Source: Nodularia sphaerocarpa UHCC 0038
GTDB taxonomy: Bacteria; Cyanobacteriota; Cyanobacteriia; Cyanobacteriales; Nostocaceae
Direction: 5' to 3'
Length of the DNA stretch: 64,000 nt
Assembly (NCBI RefSeq): GCF_022376295.1
Contig: NZ_CP060140.1
Coordinates: 1,306,356-1,370,355, forward strand
Below, in pieces: positions 34,626 through 43,597 of the stretch. The notes beneath the pieces were generated by a model. The model saw nothing but the letters and a program-made list of their open reading frames with translations, was not told the origin of the DNA and ran no database searches. A program made the translations under genes and the position numbers. The first letter of the stretch is position 1, and every line of letters starts with the position of its first letter.

Positions 34626-35002
34626 AGCTACTTATGGTATGCACACACAGTAGTCAGCTCATAAGAGTTTTCCTGTGTGAGTTACTAATGATTTCGCTTG
34701 TTGACTGTCAGAGATAACCTCATTAAAAAGGGTAGCACAGTATGCCACCCTAAGATTTAAATTAATGTAAGAAGACACAAAAGTTTTTATGTACCATGCC
34801 GCCAGATTTCACCTGCCCCACACCCCCTTCTACCTACACATATATATCTAACCAACCAAATATCACTATACAAAAGTCTATTATTACTCATCAAAACTAT
34901 TATTTAAAACTGTATTATTCTTATTCTCTATTACAGCCATTTAGCCCACTTTCCATTATTATAATTAAAGTATACAATAAGTATAAGTAAAACTTTATAT
35001 GC

Positions 35003-36376
35003 ATGGCTTCCAAAAGAGAATTAATAGATGCTTATGAAGGCATCAATCCAGCTAATTCTAGAGAGTTACCAATTAAGCTAATTCAATTAGTTACAGAGCA
35101 AATTAGAGATTTTTTGCTAGGGGATGGTTACCAACAAAAGATTAAATTTCTAGCCATCAATTCTGAACAACAAGAAATCTTAGATTCACAGTTAGAACAA
35201 ATTAATCTTTATAGATTACTGAATGATATTTATCTAGAAGTCCCTGTAGTTGGTGAAAGTTTCATTGAAGTTTTTGAAGGTAAGCTAAGACATATTCAGG
35301 CACTTAATGTTGAGGAAGTTAAGGTTGATCCTAATGACCCAATGAAAGTGGTTTACCTGCGGGAGACTAGAGAATTCTATGACCCCACCAGGAATAATTA
35401 TACTGATGTCAAAGTAGAGCATTACTTAAAATTAGTTAATGAATCCACTGAATTAAATTTATTTGATTTACCTCAGTACAGATATTTCAAAAAGACAGGT
35501 AATGCTGAAGCAGTAGAACTAGGTGATCATATACCTATTTTTAGAATTGTAGAATCTTTGAAAGGGAGGGAAGCTCAGTCTGCAATTGAAAGAATAATCC
35601 ATCTACAGCTTGAGTATTGTGCAGTCCGCAGTAGAATTCACACAAATGGACAGCACCATAAACCTCAGATTTTTACAGTTGGAACTTCTGCACCAGCAAT
35701 TATTGGTAGGTCTAATTCATCTCCTCTTGAGAGTATAGAGTCTGCTACAGGTTCAACAGCTTTCCAAACAGCATTCACCTCTGATGGTGCTTCAATTCTC
35801 CATCTCCCTATCAGTAATTCGGCTGCTGAACTAGGTATCACTCCTAAGATTGGATACTTACAACCTCAAGATTCACCTTATCTAGAAAGACAGAGATTAA
35901 TCATTCTGCAAGATATTTACACCCTAACTGGAGTGATGGTTCTTGAACTACAAAATGCTAGATCAGCTAGTAGTGCATCTTCTCTATCAATCCTATATGA
36001 GCCATTAAGAAGAGCTACATTAAGCAGAGCTAGTTATCTTATTTCAGCGCTTAAGAATATCTTCTTTGAGTTAGGTATTGATATTCCTTTTAGGGTAGAA
36101 TTACCTGACATGATGCCAAGAGATTTACAAGATAAGGCATTACAGATAGAAGCAGTTAAAGCCAAACTTATTTCTAGAAAGAGATATTTAATTCAGTTTG
36201 AAGGTTTAACTGAATCAGAAGCTCAGAAAGAACTTGAACAGTTAGACTCAGAGAAATTACTAAATATGCAATATTCTGCTGCGTTTACTGATAGTCAAGA
36301 TGTACCTAACCCTGATGGTAAAACTATATTTGATGATAAACCTTTACAAATAAATGAAGGAGTAAATAATGGATAA
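35003..36376 (+). CDS. Phage portal protein
   Basis: The 457-residue protein has the pattern of SPP1 gp6-like portals. An N-terminal helical part is followed by VVGESFIEVFEGKLRHIQAL and VKVDPNDPMKVVYLRE, the clip/stem region near YLERQRLIILQDIYTLTGV, and the C-terminal LDKALQIEAVKAKLISRK-like helices. The portal forms the dodecameric DNA gate at one head vertex and docks the terminase. It is the first gene of the rightward late operon and overlaps the next gene by 8 bases. Confidence 0.8.
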   Translation: MASKRELIDAYEGINPANSRELPIKLIQLVTEQIRDFLLGDGYQQKIKFLAINSEQQEILDSQLEQINLYRLLNDIYLEVPVVGESFIEVFEGKLRHIQALNVEEVKVDPNDPMKVVYLRETREFYDPTRNNYTDVKVEHYLKLVNESTELNLFDLPQYRYFKKTGNAEAVELGDHIPIFRIVESLKGREAQSAIERIIHLQLEYCAVRSRIHTNGQHHKPQIFTVGTSAPAIIGRSNSSPLESIESATGSTAFQTAFTSDGASILHLPISNSAAELGITPKIGYLQPQDSPYLERQRLIILQDIYTLTGVMVLELQNARSASSASSLSILYEPLRRATLSRASYLISALKNIFFELGIDIPFRVELPDMMPRDLQDKALQIEAVKAKLISRKRYLIQFEGLTESEAQKELEQLDSEKLLNMQYSAAFTDSQDVPNPDGKTIFDDKPLQINEGVNNG

Positions 36377-36743
36377 CCAAACAGAGCAACAGCCAACTGA
36401 AGAATTAGATTTAGGTTTAGAAGCCATCACCCCTGATGCGCCAGAGATTGATTATGAAGCTGCATTAGCTAAAACTAAACCTGACTTTCAAAGAATAGCT
36501 AAACTATTAGGAATAAAACCATCTGGTTCTTGTCAAGCAGAAGTAGAAGCAGACTTTCTAGCTAAACAAAAATCCTTAGAATCAGAACTAAAAGAGACAT
36601 TGGTTCCTAAGATTCAAGCTGCACTACAAGGTGCATTAAGTAAGAATTCAGATAACAAAGGTGTGATAACAAAACCTGGAGTATCTACAAATAAAGCTTC
36701 TACTATAGAAGAACGCAGAGTTAAACCTTGGCGTGGTTATTAA
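36369..36743 (+). CDS. Putative scaffold-like protein, 124 aa
   Basis: It starts inside the portal gene's end. The product is acidic at the N-terminus (EELDLGLEAITPDAPEIDYE), has a helical centre (EADFLAKQKSLESELKETL) and a basic C-terminus (IEERRVKPWRGY). Position between portal and capsid, acidic-helical composition and a basic tail fit a capsid scaffold or assembly chaperone, but no family was recognised. Confidence 0.55.
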   Translation: MDNQTEQQPTEELDLGLEAITPDAPEIDYEAALAKTKPDFQRIAKLLGIKPSGSCQAEVEADFLAKQKSLESELKETLVPKIQAALQGALSKNSDNKGVITKPGVSTNKASTIEERRVKPWRGY

Positions 36744-36800
36744 AATAACAAGTTTCACTGATTATTCAATTTCAATTAAAATTATTCATAATTCAAAAAT

Positions 36801-37166
36801 ATGTTAAATGTAGCTTACAACGAAGTTAAATACAGATTTATTGCTTCATCTCACTTAGATGGTTCTATTGTAAATTTAGTCACAGCAGTAGACATTCCTG
36901 AAGGTTCAGTAGTTTCTATTAATGCTCAAGGTCTAGCAATCCTAGCCACTGCCAGCACTATCCCTGTTGGAGTAGCCAGATTTGCTCGTAAAGCAGGCAC
37001 TATGCTAGCTGTAGATCAAGATTGTATTATTGAGAACAAAGGTACTTCCTTAGCACTTACACCTGGCACTAATGTTTTTGCTGGTGCTGCTGGTATTGTT
37101 GCTGGTTCAGGAACCAATAAAGTTGGTGTTGCTTTGACTGCTAACAGAGTTAAAATTTCTATCTAA
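36801..37166 (+). CDS. Capsid cement/decoration-like protein (DUF2190-like)
   Basis: The 121-residue all-beta protein reads DIPEGSVVSINAQGLAILAT and IPVGVARFARKAGTMLAVD and ends NKVGVALTANRVKISI. This glycine/valine-rich 'capsid cement' pattern often lies just before the major capsid gene, which is its position here. Confidence 0.65.
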   Translation: MLNVAYNEVKYRFIASSHLDGSIVNLVTAVDIPEGSVVSINAQGLAILATASTIPVGVARFARKAGTMLAVDQDCIIENKGTSLALTPGTNVFAGAAGIVAGSGTNKVGVALTANRVKISI

Positions 37167-37196
37167 TAATTTAAATAAATAAACACATAAAAATAT

Positions 37197-38267
37197 ATGG
37201 TATACAGCACTAAGTTTTTTGGTGAACTCTCTACTAATGATACTGAGCTAGTCACTATTGATAATCAATCAGTAGTTTCTATCATCAGAGAAGTGGATCA
37301 GGACATGTTATTTTACAATGACATGAACTCACGCTTCTTTGCCCCATTAGCAGAACCAATTACTACTCCTCAAAAATTAGTAAAATATTATGATGGAGAA
37401 ATTTTAGAATCTCTAACTGAAGCAGCTAGACCTACCTCACGTTCTACTGTTTGGGATTATACACAAGAAATCCCTTATGAAGAGTTTATGACTGCACTTA
37501 CTTTGAGTGCTAGAGCTGTTAAGACAATGACTGCTGATGAAGTTGGTGGTTATGTGCAAGCTAAACTTACCTCTTTCCAAAAAGCACGATTTAATGCACT
37601 ACGTCAAGCTATCTTTAGTAACACTGACCGCACAGTAGTTGACAGTATTCAAAAGTACCAAACTACTACTATTCCTTTTTACAATAGTGCTAGTTCTGTT
37701 TCTACACCTAGTGTAAATGGTTATACCTTTGTAGCAGGTGATTTACAACATTACACTGGTGTTGCTTCTGCTGGTAGTCCTACTGTAGCTGATGTACGCA
37801 GCAAGTTGATTGATAAAGTCCGCCATCATGGATTTAGACAGTTAGAAATCTGGATCAGTGATTATGATTATTCTTTAGAAGCTCTACCTGAGTTTGTGCC
37901 AAGTGAAAATCAAATTGGTCGCTCACTTGATATTCAAAGTGGTAGTGCATCTAATGAAAGACAACGCCCCCTAAGTGCTTGGGAAGGTCTGGTAGGTTTT
38001 ATTAGTAACACTCCCATTATCAAAACACCTGTAGTTCCTGTAGGATATGCAGTTTGTCTAGGTACTGATGGTGGAGCAGGTAGAACACCTTTCTTAAGTA
38101 GAATTCCTGCTATTGCTAGCTTGGCTGGATTGCAAATTGATATCAAATCTAATTTTGCTCTAGAACAAACAGTAATGACAGACGGCTGGGGTTTTGCACC
38201 TAATCACCGTGGAGCTTGTGCAGTCATGCAACTAACTGCAACTTCCTATACTGCACCTACTTTTTAA
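37197..38267 (+). CDS. Major capsid protein
   Basis: At 356 residues it is the largest head-type gene and follows the decoration protein. It contains MLFYNDMNSRFFAPLAEPIT, a long helix-rich segment, LRQAIFSNTDRTVVDSI and a C-terminal SNFALEQTVMTDGWGFAPNH-type strand region consistent with an HK97 fold. A strong hairpin follows the stop, as is common after highly expressed capsid genes. The call relies on position and general features. Confidence 0.7.
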   Translation: MVYSTKFFGELSTNDTELVTIDNQSVVSIIREVDQDMLFYNDMNSRFFAPLAEPITTPQKLVKYYDGEILESLTEAARPTSRSTVWDYTQEIPYEEFMTALTLSARAVKTMTADEVGGYVQAKLTSFQKARFNALRQAIFSNTDRTVVDSIQKYQTTTIPFYNSASSVSTPSVNGYTFVAGDLQHYTGVASAGSPTVADVRSKLIDKVRHHGFRQLEIWISDYDYSLEALPEFVPSENQIGRSLDIQSGSASNERQRPLSAWEGLVGFISNTPIIKTPVVPVGYAVCLGTDGGAGRTPFLSRIPAIASLAGLQIDIKSNFALEQTVMTDGWGFAPNHRGACAVMQLTATSYTAPTF

Positions 38268-38273
38268 TTAGCT

Positions 38274-38294
38274 AGGAGGGTTTAATGCCCTCCT
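38274..38294 (+). terminator. Hairpin after the capsid gene, probably a partial terminator
   Basis: AGGAGGG (38274-38280) pairs with CCCTCCT (38288-38294) around TTTAATG and is followed by TTAAAA. The left arm also provides an AGGAGG for the next gene, whose ATG is at 38305. It may tune expression of capsid versus downstream genes. Confidence 0.5.
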
Positions 38295-38304
38295 TTAAAA
38301 CATT

Positions 38305-38964
38305 ATGTTTGCAGATTTAGAAAGGTATAAATCCTTAGAAAGAGATTACTTAATAGCTTCAACTGTCAATCAGTTTTCTGGTTTAGTTTATGTACCAGAT
38401 TTAACTTATTTAAGTTTTCAGGATGACTTACAAGCTGCGGGTGCAGTAACCATAAATGTAGATAATGCCACTTGCACTTTACAAGAGGGTAATAGTTACC
38501 CAGCTTATTTTATTCCAGGTTATCTAGCTGAAGTGGGAAAATTAGCTAATAACTTTACTGGTATTGAAGTTGGAGCAACTACATTTTTAGATCTGTTTAG
38601 CAAAGAAGTATTAGTAACCCACATAAATGCTAATTATTGGTATCCTAATAATTATCCTGATGCCTCATGGGGAAGACTTAGACAAAGCCCTTTTCAACAA
38701 AGTTTTTGTTTCCACATAGGGTCTTCTAAAACTTATGCAGCTACTGGTGATTATTACCAATATACTGAATCAGGATTATTTTTACTTAACATGGTAGAGG
38801 TTTATAAACTTGTAACTAACACATTTAATAATAATGTAAATGTAAGAGTTACTTCTTCTAGCATGACTTATCAGCCATATACTGCAAGTGGTAGTGGGAT
38901 TCAAAGTTTATCTAAAAATACAATAATCAATTATGTTAAAAGATTTACTAATACATTAATTTAA
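38305..38964 (+). CDS. Hypothetical virion protein, 219 aa
   Basis: The gene lies between the capsid protein and a 346-aa protein with short spacers (37 and 4 bases). The sequence is rich in aromatic and beta-type segments (YVPDLTYLSFQDDLQAAGA, YPAYFIPGYLAEVGKLA, ANYWYPNNYPDASWGRLRQS). Head-completion, connector or tail roles are all possible; I see no family motif. Confidence 0.55.
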   Translation: MFADLERYKSLERDYLIASTVNQFSGLVYVPDLTYLSFQDDLQAAGAVTINVDNATCTLQEGNSYPAYFIPGYLAEVGKLANNFTGIEVGATTFLDLFSKEVLVTHINANYWYPNNYPDASWGRLRQSPFQQSFCFHIGSSKTYAATGDYYQYTESGLFLLNMVEVYKLVTNTFNNNVNVRVTSSSMTYQPYTASGSGIQSLSKNTIINYVKRFTNTLI

Positions 38965-38968
38965 AATT

Positions 38969-40009
38969 ATGACAGTTTCAATCACTTGGAATGATTTTTT
39001 TAATAACTATGTACGTCCTTCTTTAAATGACACTACCACTAGTATTGTTGATAGTAATAGAGCTAACTTATTAACACTATTTGTAATATCTGATCTTCAA
39101 GGTAAAGGCTTAGATGACATAACATCCACTGTATCTGGTGGAGCTATTACTGCTATAGAAGCAGATGTAATTGATGCTTGGAACTTAATAGGTTTTGGTG
39201 TTAAGTATTACTTTGTTAATGACCCTGTAGTTAAGTATGACTCTGCTTCTGGAACTTCAATTAGTAGAGATAGTGGATTAATAGAAAAAGCACAAACAGA
39301 TTATTTTCTACATCTGAGAGCTTATATTACTATTCATAAATTAGCTACACTAACTGCTGCTGAGTTCTGGACTCAACAAGAAGTTTTAGATTTGATAGCA
39401 GGTGGAGCTTATAAGTCTTGCTGTAAAGATAGTTTAGCAGATAAAATAGCTTTCTCTGAGGCAGAGAGCAGAAATAGAATAGCTGAAATTGCTAGACAAG
39501 AAGAAAGAGATTTAACTGTTGGTGACCAGAAAAGGTTAACTGCTATTGAGTTAAAGCAGCTTGAGAGAGCTTATGAATTAGAAGACAGAGCTGCATTAAT
39601 AGAAAAGACTGCTACTAATGGTGCATGGACTTCAGCAGGACAATTTACTATATCTTACTTAGTTGATCACCAAACAGAATTAGAAAACACAGTGCCTCTA
39701 TTCCAATTAGATTTAGATAATGATTCCTTTGGTATACCTAGTGTAATTGAAATACAAACTTACACTGGTGGATTCATTGATACTAAAAATTATAAGAGAT
39801 TAGATATTGAACTTGTTGCTACTGCTAATGTCAGTTTTGTCCTAAAAGAATTAATAGGTCTTACTTGGGAAGCAGTTGGTACTTTATCTACTGACAACAC
39901 AATTGTTAAGAGCTATTCATTAGTTAATACAAATGTGATTAAAGTTGAAATTACTGGCACTGAAGCTAACACTCAAGTATTTATTAGAGGAACTTTAAAA
40001 GGGTATTAA
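38969..40009 (+). CDS. Hypothetical virion protein, helical N-terminus and beta C-terminus, 346 aa
   Basis: Residues 1-180 are helical (connector-like) and include LRAYITIHKLATLTAAEFW. A charged coiled-coil-like stretch follows (AEIARQEERDLTVGDQKRLT, AIELKQLERAYELEDRAAL). The last 130 residues are beta-rich (FIDTKNYKRLDIELVATANV, IKVEITGTEANTQVFIRG). The organisation would suit an adaptor or tail/fibre-base protein. No family recognised. Confidence 0.55.
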   Translation: MTVSITWNDFFNNYVRPSLNDTTTSIVDSNRANLLTLFVISDLQGKGLDDITSTVSGGAITAIEADVIDAWNLIGFGVKYYFVNDPVVKYDSASGTSISRDSGLIEKAQTDYFLHLRAYITIHKLATLTAAEFWTQQEVLDLIAGGAYKSCCKDSLADKIAFSEAESRNRIAEIARQEERDLTVGDQKRLTAIELKQLERAYELEDRAALIEKTATNGAWTSAGQFTISYLVDHQTELENTVPLFQLDLDNDSFGIPSVIEIQTYTGGFIDTKNYKRLDIELVATANVSFVLKELIGLTWEAVGTLSTDNTIVKSYSLVNTNVIKVEITGTEANTQVFIRGTLKGY

Positions 40010-40010
40010 T

Positions 40011-41429
40011 ATGGCTATTGAAATTAACCCAAGCACTCCCTCTAATCCTATTCCAACTGTTAACGGTATTTCTGTTATTTGGTTAGGTGATTGGGAGTCT
40101 ACTAAAGTTTATAGACGCAATCAAGGAGTATTTCATGATGGTTCTTCTTATAGAGCTAGCAGAACTACCACTGAAGAACCTAGTGCAATTGCATTAGACT
40201 GGGATTTACTTGCTCAAGGTGGTGGTAGTGGTGGTGGAAGTAATACTGACTTAACAGCTTATTATTTAAAAACTGAAGTTGATAGTTTATTAACTGCTAA
40301 AGCAAATGAGTCTACCACTTCTGCTCACATTGCTAGTAATTCTAATCCTCACTCAGTAACAGCTACACAGGTAGGTAAAGATATTGCACAATGGAATAGC
40401 GATCGCATTAAAGGTGTAGTTGTAGATGACACTAATAAAGCTAATGGTAGGGTTTTAAAATACAATTCTGCTACTCTGTCTTTAGAGTATGATATTGATG
40501 TGACTGGTGAAGGTGGGGGTTCTGTTGATTTAACTAATTACTATACCATTCCACAAACAAATACTTTACTAAATAATAAAGCTAATAGTGTTGATGTTTA
40601 TACCATTACACAAACAAATACTTTATTAAATGATAAAGCTGATGTTTCTGACTCTAGATTAACTGATTCTAGAACTCCTACAGGACCAGCAGGAGGTTCA
40701 TTAACTGGTACTTATCCTAATCCCTTAGTAGCAAATTCAGGAGTCATTGCTGGGTCTTATAACGCTGCTGATATAACTGTTGGTGCTGATGGTAGATTGA
40801 CTAGTGCATCCTCAAATACAACTGTTACTAATCACGTAACTGCAACTAATAACCCTCACTCTGTTACTGCTGCTCAAGTTGGTAATGATACTGCCCAATG
40901 GAATGCAGATAGACTCAGGGGAGTAAATATATCTACTACAGCTCCTACTAATGGTCAAGTGTTAACTTACAGTCTTGCTAATACTAGATGGGAACCACAA
41001 ACTAGTGCGGCTGGTGGTACAGGCAAAGTAATTCAGTTTAAGCATGTCAGCACTGAGACTGCCGTAGTTGTAAATTCTGCTAACTATACTGCTCTGGGAT
41101 TAAGCATAACTCATAGTATGTCTAATGCTTCTAATCTTATTTATATATCTGGTATTATACGCGGAGTGATTAAAAGTTCATCAGCTACTAGTAATGCTAT
41201 TTATGCTGGTTTATTAAGAATTACTTATGGAGGTACTAATGCATTTATTGGAGGAAACTATGGAAGATTTACAACTACTTATATACCAGATATTCCTTTT
41301 CAAATAGTAATAGCTCCTGCCACTACAGCATCAAGAACTTATACATTGGAAGCTTATTGTGAAGGTTCAATATCTTTTCATTCTTCCCTTGGAGCGTCTA
41401 TAATGACTCTGACAGAACTAACACCTTAA
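40011..41429 (+). CDS. Tail-fibre-like structural protein, 472 aa
   Basis: The N-terminal part has a WLGDWESTKVYRRNQGVFHDG carbohydrate-binding-like motif found in phage fibre proteins. Fibre repeats follow: two SNPHSVTATQVG / NNPHSVTAAQVG units each leading to AQWN(S/A)DR, two YYTIPQTNTLLNNKA-like repeats, and GGSLTGTYPNPLVANSGVIA, a motif typical of trimeric fibres. The last 130 residues are a beta-rich putative receptor-binding tip. It starts two bases after the previous stop. Confidence 0.75.
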   Translation: MAIEINPSTPSNPIPTVNGISVIWLGDWESTKVYRRNQGVFHDGSSYRASRTTTEEPSAIALDWDLLAQGGGSGGGSNTDLTAYYLKTEVDSLLTAKANESTTSAHIASNSNPHSVTATQVGKDIAQWNSDRIKGVVVDDTNKANGRVLKYNSATLSLEYDIDVTGEGGGSVDLTNYYTIPQTNTLLNNKANSVDVYTITQTNTLLNDKADVSDSRLTDSRTPTGPAGGSLTGTYPNPLVANSGVIAGSYNAADITVGADGRLTSASSNTTVTNHVTATNNPHSVTAAQVGNDTAQWNADRLRGVNISTTAPTNGQVLTYSLANTRWEPQTSAAGGTGKVIQFKHVSTETAVVVNSANYTALGLSITHSMSNASNLIYISGIIRGVIKSSSATSNAIYAGLLRITYGGTNAFIGGNYGRFTTTYIPDIPFQIVIAPATTASRTYTLEAYCEGSISFHSSLGASIMTLTELTP

Positions 41430-41439
41430 ATTAATAATT

Positions 41440-41574
41440 ATGATTCAAAGAAAATTATATAAAGCTAAAGGTATTTATGCTTACCTTAAAAAGAATAAAA
41501 ATATTACACCTACACCCCCTGTAGAACCATCCCCTTTAAATTCACCTAATAATTTAATATTAACTTTAATATAA
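41440..41574 (+). CDS. Small protein, 44 aa, translationally coupled to the FN3 protein
   Basis: The ATG at 41440 opens MIQRKLYKAKGIYAYLKKNK and the frame ends PLNSPNNLILTLI, with TAATG overlapping the next start by one base. The C-terminal pattern (proline-rich, then a short hydrophobic end) resembles the end of the following FN3 protein (TPLNAPTDLTGTIL). It may therefore be a degenerate member of the same modular series. No function assigned. Confidence 0.5.
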   Translation: MIQRKLYKAKGIYAYLKKNKNITPTPPVEPSPLNSPNNLILTLI

Positions 41575-41858
41575 TGGCAACAGTAAAACTAGATTGGTCA
41601 GACACAAATACACAAGAAACTGGACATGAAATATATAGGTCTACTTCCAGTATTAACACTAGTAGTCCAGGTACTCCTCTAGCTAGTCTTGGAGCAAATG
41701 TAATTACCTATAATGATACTACTGCTGTTGAAGGGACTACATATTTCTATAGAGTAGCTGCAACAAGATTAAGTGAAAAAGCTTTCTCTGGGGAAGTTGA
41801 AATAACTATACCCACTCCTTTAAATGCCCCTACTGATTTAACAGGAACAATATTATAA
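41574..41858 (+). CDS. Single fibronectin type III-like domain protein, 94 aa
   Basis: One FN3-like module is visible: VKLDWSDTNTQETGHEIYRS, then LGANVITYNDTTAVEGTTYF and YRVAATRLSEKAFSGEVEIT. It overlaps both neighbours at TAATG junctions. FN3 domains are common on phage tails and fibres, where they may bind surface carbohydrate. It looks like a duplicate of the N-terminal module of the next gene. Confidence 0.75.
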   Translation: MATVKLDWSDTNTQETGHEIYRSTSSINTSSPGTPLASLGANVITYNDTTAVEGTTYFYRVAATRLSEKAFSGEVEITIPTPLNAPTDLTGTIL

Positions 41859-42787
41859 TGCCTACAGTAAAATTAGATTGGACTGATAATAATGGGGATG
41901 AAACTGGACATGAAATTTATAGGTCTTTGTCTTCTATTGACCCAGTTAATCCAGGTAGTCCTTTAGCTGCTATTGGGGCTAACTTAACTACTTATAATGA
42001 CACTACTGCTAATGATGGAGTTTCCTATTTCTATAGAGTAGCTGCTACTAGGTCAACAGAAAAAGCTTTCTCTTCTCAAATTGCAGTAAATGTACCTCCA
42101 TCTGGTCAATTATGGACACCTTCTGCATTAACCACAGCCCTTTGGTTAGATGCTAATGATAATTCTACAATTCAATTAAATGGCTCTAATGTAGTTGAAT
42201 GGTATGATAAATCAGGTAATAATAGACATGCAATTCAAAACTCAGCAGCTAAACAACCAACTTACATGTCTGGGATTTTTAATGGTTTGAGTGGTATAAG
42301 ATCAAGTGCTCAAGAGGTGTTCCTCAGTTTGTCTTCTCCAATTACTACAGTCCGAACAGTGTTTGTAGTGTCAAAATGGGAATCTCTGACATTGAATGCC
42401 TCTCCTGCATTATTTGGAAATTTATCCAATTATGACTGGCACGGTCAGCTAGGGGAAGGGCTTTTATCTCTTGACTTTGCTTCTGAAAACATCATAAATG
42501 GACAAAAATATACAAATGGAACGTTAGTTGCTAACCCACTAAAAAGCTTAACCCCTGTAATACAAAGCTTTATAACTTTAGGCAATGTGAGTATTGAGAA
42601 TTTTGGTATTGATAGACTTATAAGTGGTAGACACTTCAGAGGTGATTACTATGAAATAGTAATACTAGACTATGCTATAGACGATGGAAGCAGAGAAAAA
42701 GCAGAAGGTTATTTAGCCCACAAGTGGAATCTTACAGCTAGCTTGCCTGCTTCACATCCTTATAAAACTAATCCACCAATTATATGA
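41858..42787 (+). CDS. FN3 plus LamG/concanavalin-like virion protein, 309 aa
   Basis: Residues 1-80 repeat the FN3 module of the upstream gene (VKLDWTDNNGDETGHEIYRS, YRVAATRSTEKAFSSQIAV). Residues about 90-300 form a LamG/ConA-like lectin domain: LWLDANDNSTIQLNGSNVVE, WYDKSGNNRHAIQNSAAKQP, FVVSKWESLT, and the closing AEGYLAHKWNLTASLPASHP with YKTNPP, which is typical of such adhesin domains. A host-surface binding role is likely. It overlaps the next gene by four bases (ATGA). Confidence 0.75.
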   Translation: MPTVKLDWTDNNGDETGHEIYRSLSSIDPVNPGSPLAAIGANLTTYNDTTANDGVSYFYRVAATRSTEKAFSSQIAVNVPPSGQLWTPSALTTALWLDANDNSTIQLNGSNVVEWYDKSGNNRHAIQNSAAKQPTYMSGIFNGLSGIRSSAQEVFLSLSSPITTVRTVFVVSKWESLTLNASPALFGNLSNYDWHGQLGEGLLSLDFASENIINGQKYTNGTLVANPLKSLTPVIQSFITLGNVSIENFGIDRLISGRHFRGDYYEIVILDYAIDDGSREKAEGYLAHKWNLTASLPASHPYKTNPPII

Positions 42788-43128
42788 ACTACTTAGTATT
42801 TTCAAGTTTAGAAGACGCACAAACAGCCCTTGATTTAATTAATTTAAAAGTAAGACAAGCTGTAACAGCTTTTAACCCTCAAGCTATTGATGAAAATGGC
42901 ATTATTTCTAGAAATGCTAAAACAGGTAGGCTAAGACCAACTAGTGCTAGAACTACAAGTTGGTCTACTATTCAAGAAACTGTTACAGGGGTTTTCATAT
43001 TACCTTTAATAACAACTGATGTAAATCCTGTAGTGTTTGCTGGAATAGATTTCTTAGAAGGATTACCACTTTACACAATTGAAGAATATAATCCTTTATG
43101 GTTTTCTAGTAATGAAGAACAATTATAA
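42784..43128 (+). CDS. Hypothetical late-operon protein, 114 aa
   Basis: It is coupled to the FN3-LamG gene by an ATGA overlap. The sequence MNYLVFSSLEDAQTALDLIN is followed by a loop-rich central region and VVFAGIDFLEGLPLYTIEEY. It is not recognised; it could be a small virion or chaperone protein for the preceding fibre. Confidence 0.5.
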   Translation: MNYLVFSSLEDAQTALDLINLKVRQAVTAFNPQAIDENGIISRNAKTGRLRPTSARTTSWSTIQETVTGVFILPLITTDVNPVVFAGIDFLEGLPLYTIEEYNPLWFSSNEEQL

Positions 43129-43495
43129 TACTGAATATACTGCACAAAAACAAGTGCCTGAGAATATTCAAACAGATATTTACCTAACTGCTAAAGATAC
43201 AGTTACCAGCGCTCCTTTAGCAGTATTACTTACTCTGGTTACAATTGGAACAGTAACTGCTTTTTTTAGTAATAAATTTATACATTTTATTAATCAAGAA
43301 GTATGGTGTCACCTTAAAACTTATTTGATTTCTCAAGGTGAAGCAGTTAAAACCTTTTCTGAAACCACTAAAGATACTACTAAACTTCTCAGTCAATTAG
43401 ACTTTGAGTCTAAAAGTAATAAAACTGAAATTATTAATAAATTATCTGAAATTGAAACAGATGTAAAAATTATCAAAAGTCTGATTTCTAAATAA
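43112..43495 (+). CDS. Holin-like membrane protein with coiled coil, 127 aa
   Basis: The start is taken at the ATG (MKNNYNTEY) that overlaps the previous gene by 17 bases, rather than an upstream TTG. One membrane helix (APLAVLLTLVTIGTVTAFF) is followed by a polar coiled coil (SQLDFESKSNKTEIINKLSE, IETDVKIIKSLISK). This layout resembles XhlA-like or single-pass holin accessory proteins. No endolysin lies beside it, so the lysis role is tentative. Confidence 0.5.
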   Translation: MKNNYNTEYTAQKQVPENIQTDIYLTAKDTVTSAPLAVLLTLVTIGTVTAFFSNKFIHFINQEVWCHLKTYLISQGEAVKTFSETTKDTTKLLSQLDFESKSNKTEIINKLSEIETDVKIIKSLISK

Positions 43496-43597
43496 TTTAA
43501 ATTCAACTATGTAATAGTTACGCACAATCTGTAATGATTAACAAGGTATCAGTAGAGTAATCTGCTGATATCTTAATATTATCATATAGCTATATAA

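Larger units (their letters stand above)
33840..34795. other. Gene-free region of tandem structured repeats before the late operon
   Basis: About 950 bases contain at least three pairs of imperfect direct repeats, several of which fold into hairpins. AGCTTAATTAAC (33961) pairs with GTTAACTAAGCT (33985-33996). GTATACT-TAGGG-AGTATAC is at 34146-34164. Two TACTAACC-loop hairpins lie at 34212-34296, and a CTTAAAGTxCAACCCCTACCT pair at 34334 and 34393. Two compound hairpins lie at 34528-34625, and GGGT..GC/GC..ACCC at 34730-34750. Open frames here are poor. The region separates the leftward early and rightward late genes and probably holds late promoters plus RNA or DNA structural signals. Confidence 0.7.

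Noticed and set aside
34796..34990. Plus-strand open frame of 64 codons before the portal gene
   Set aside because: Low-complexity Pro/Tyr/Ile composition from AT-rich DNA and no ribosome site. It may be leader sequence only.
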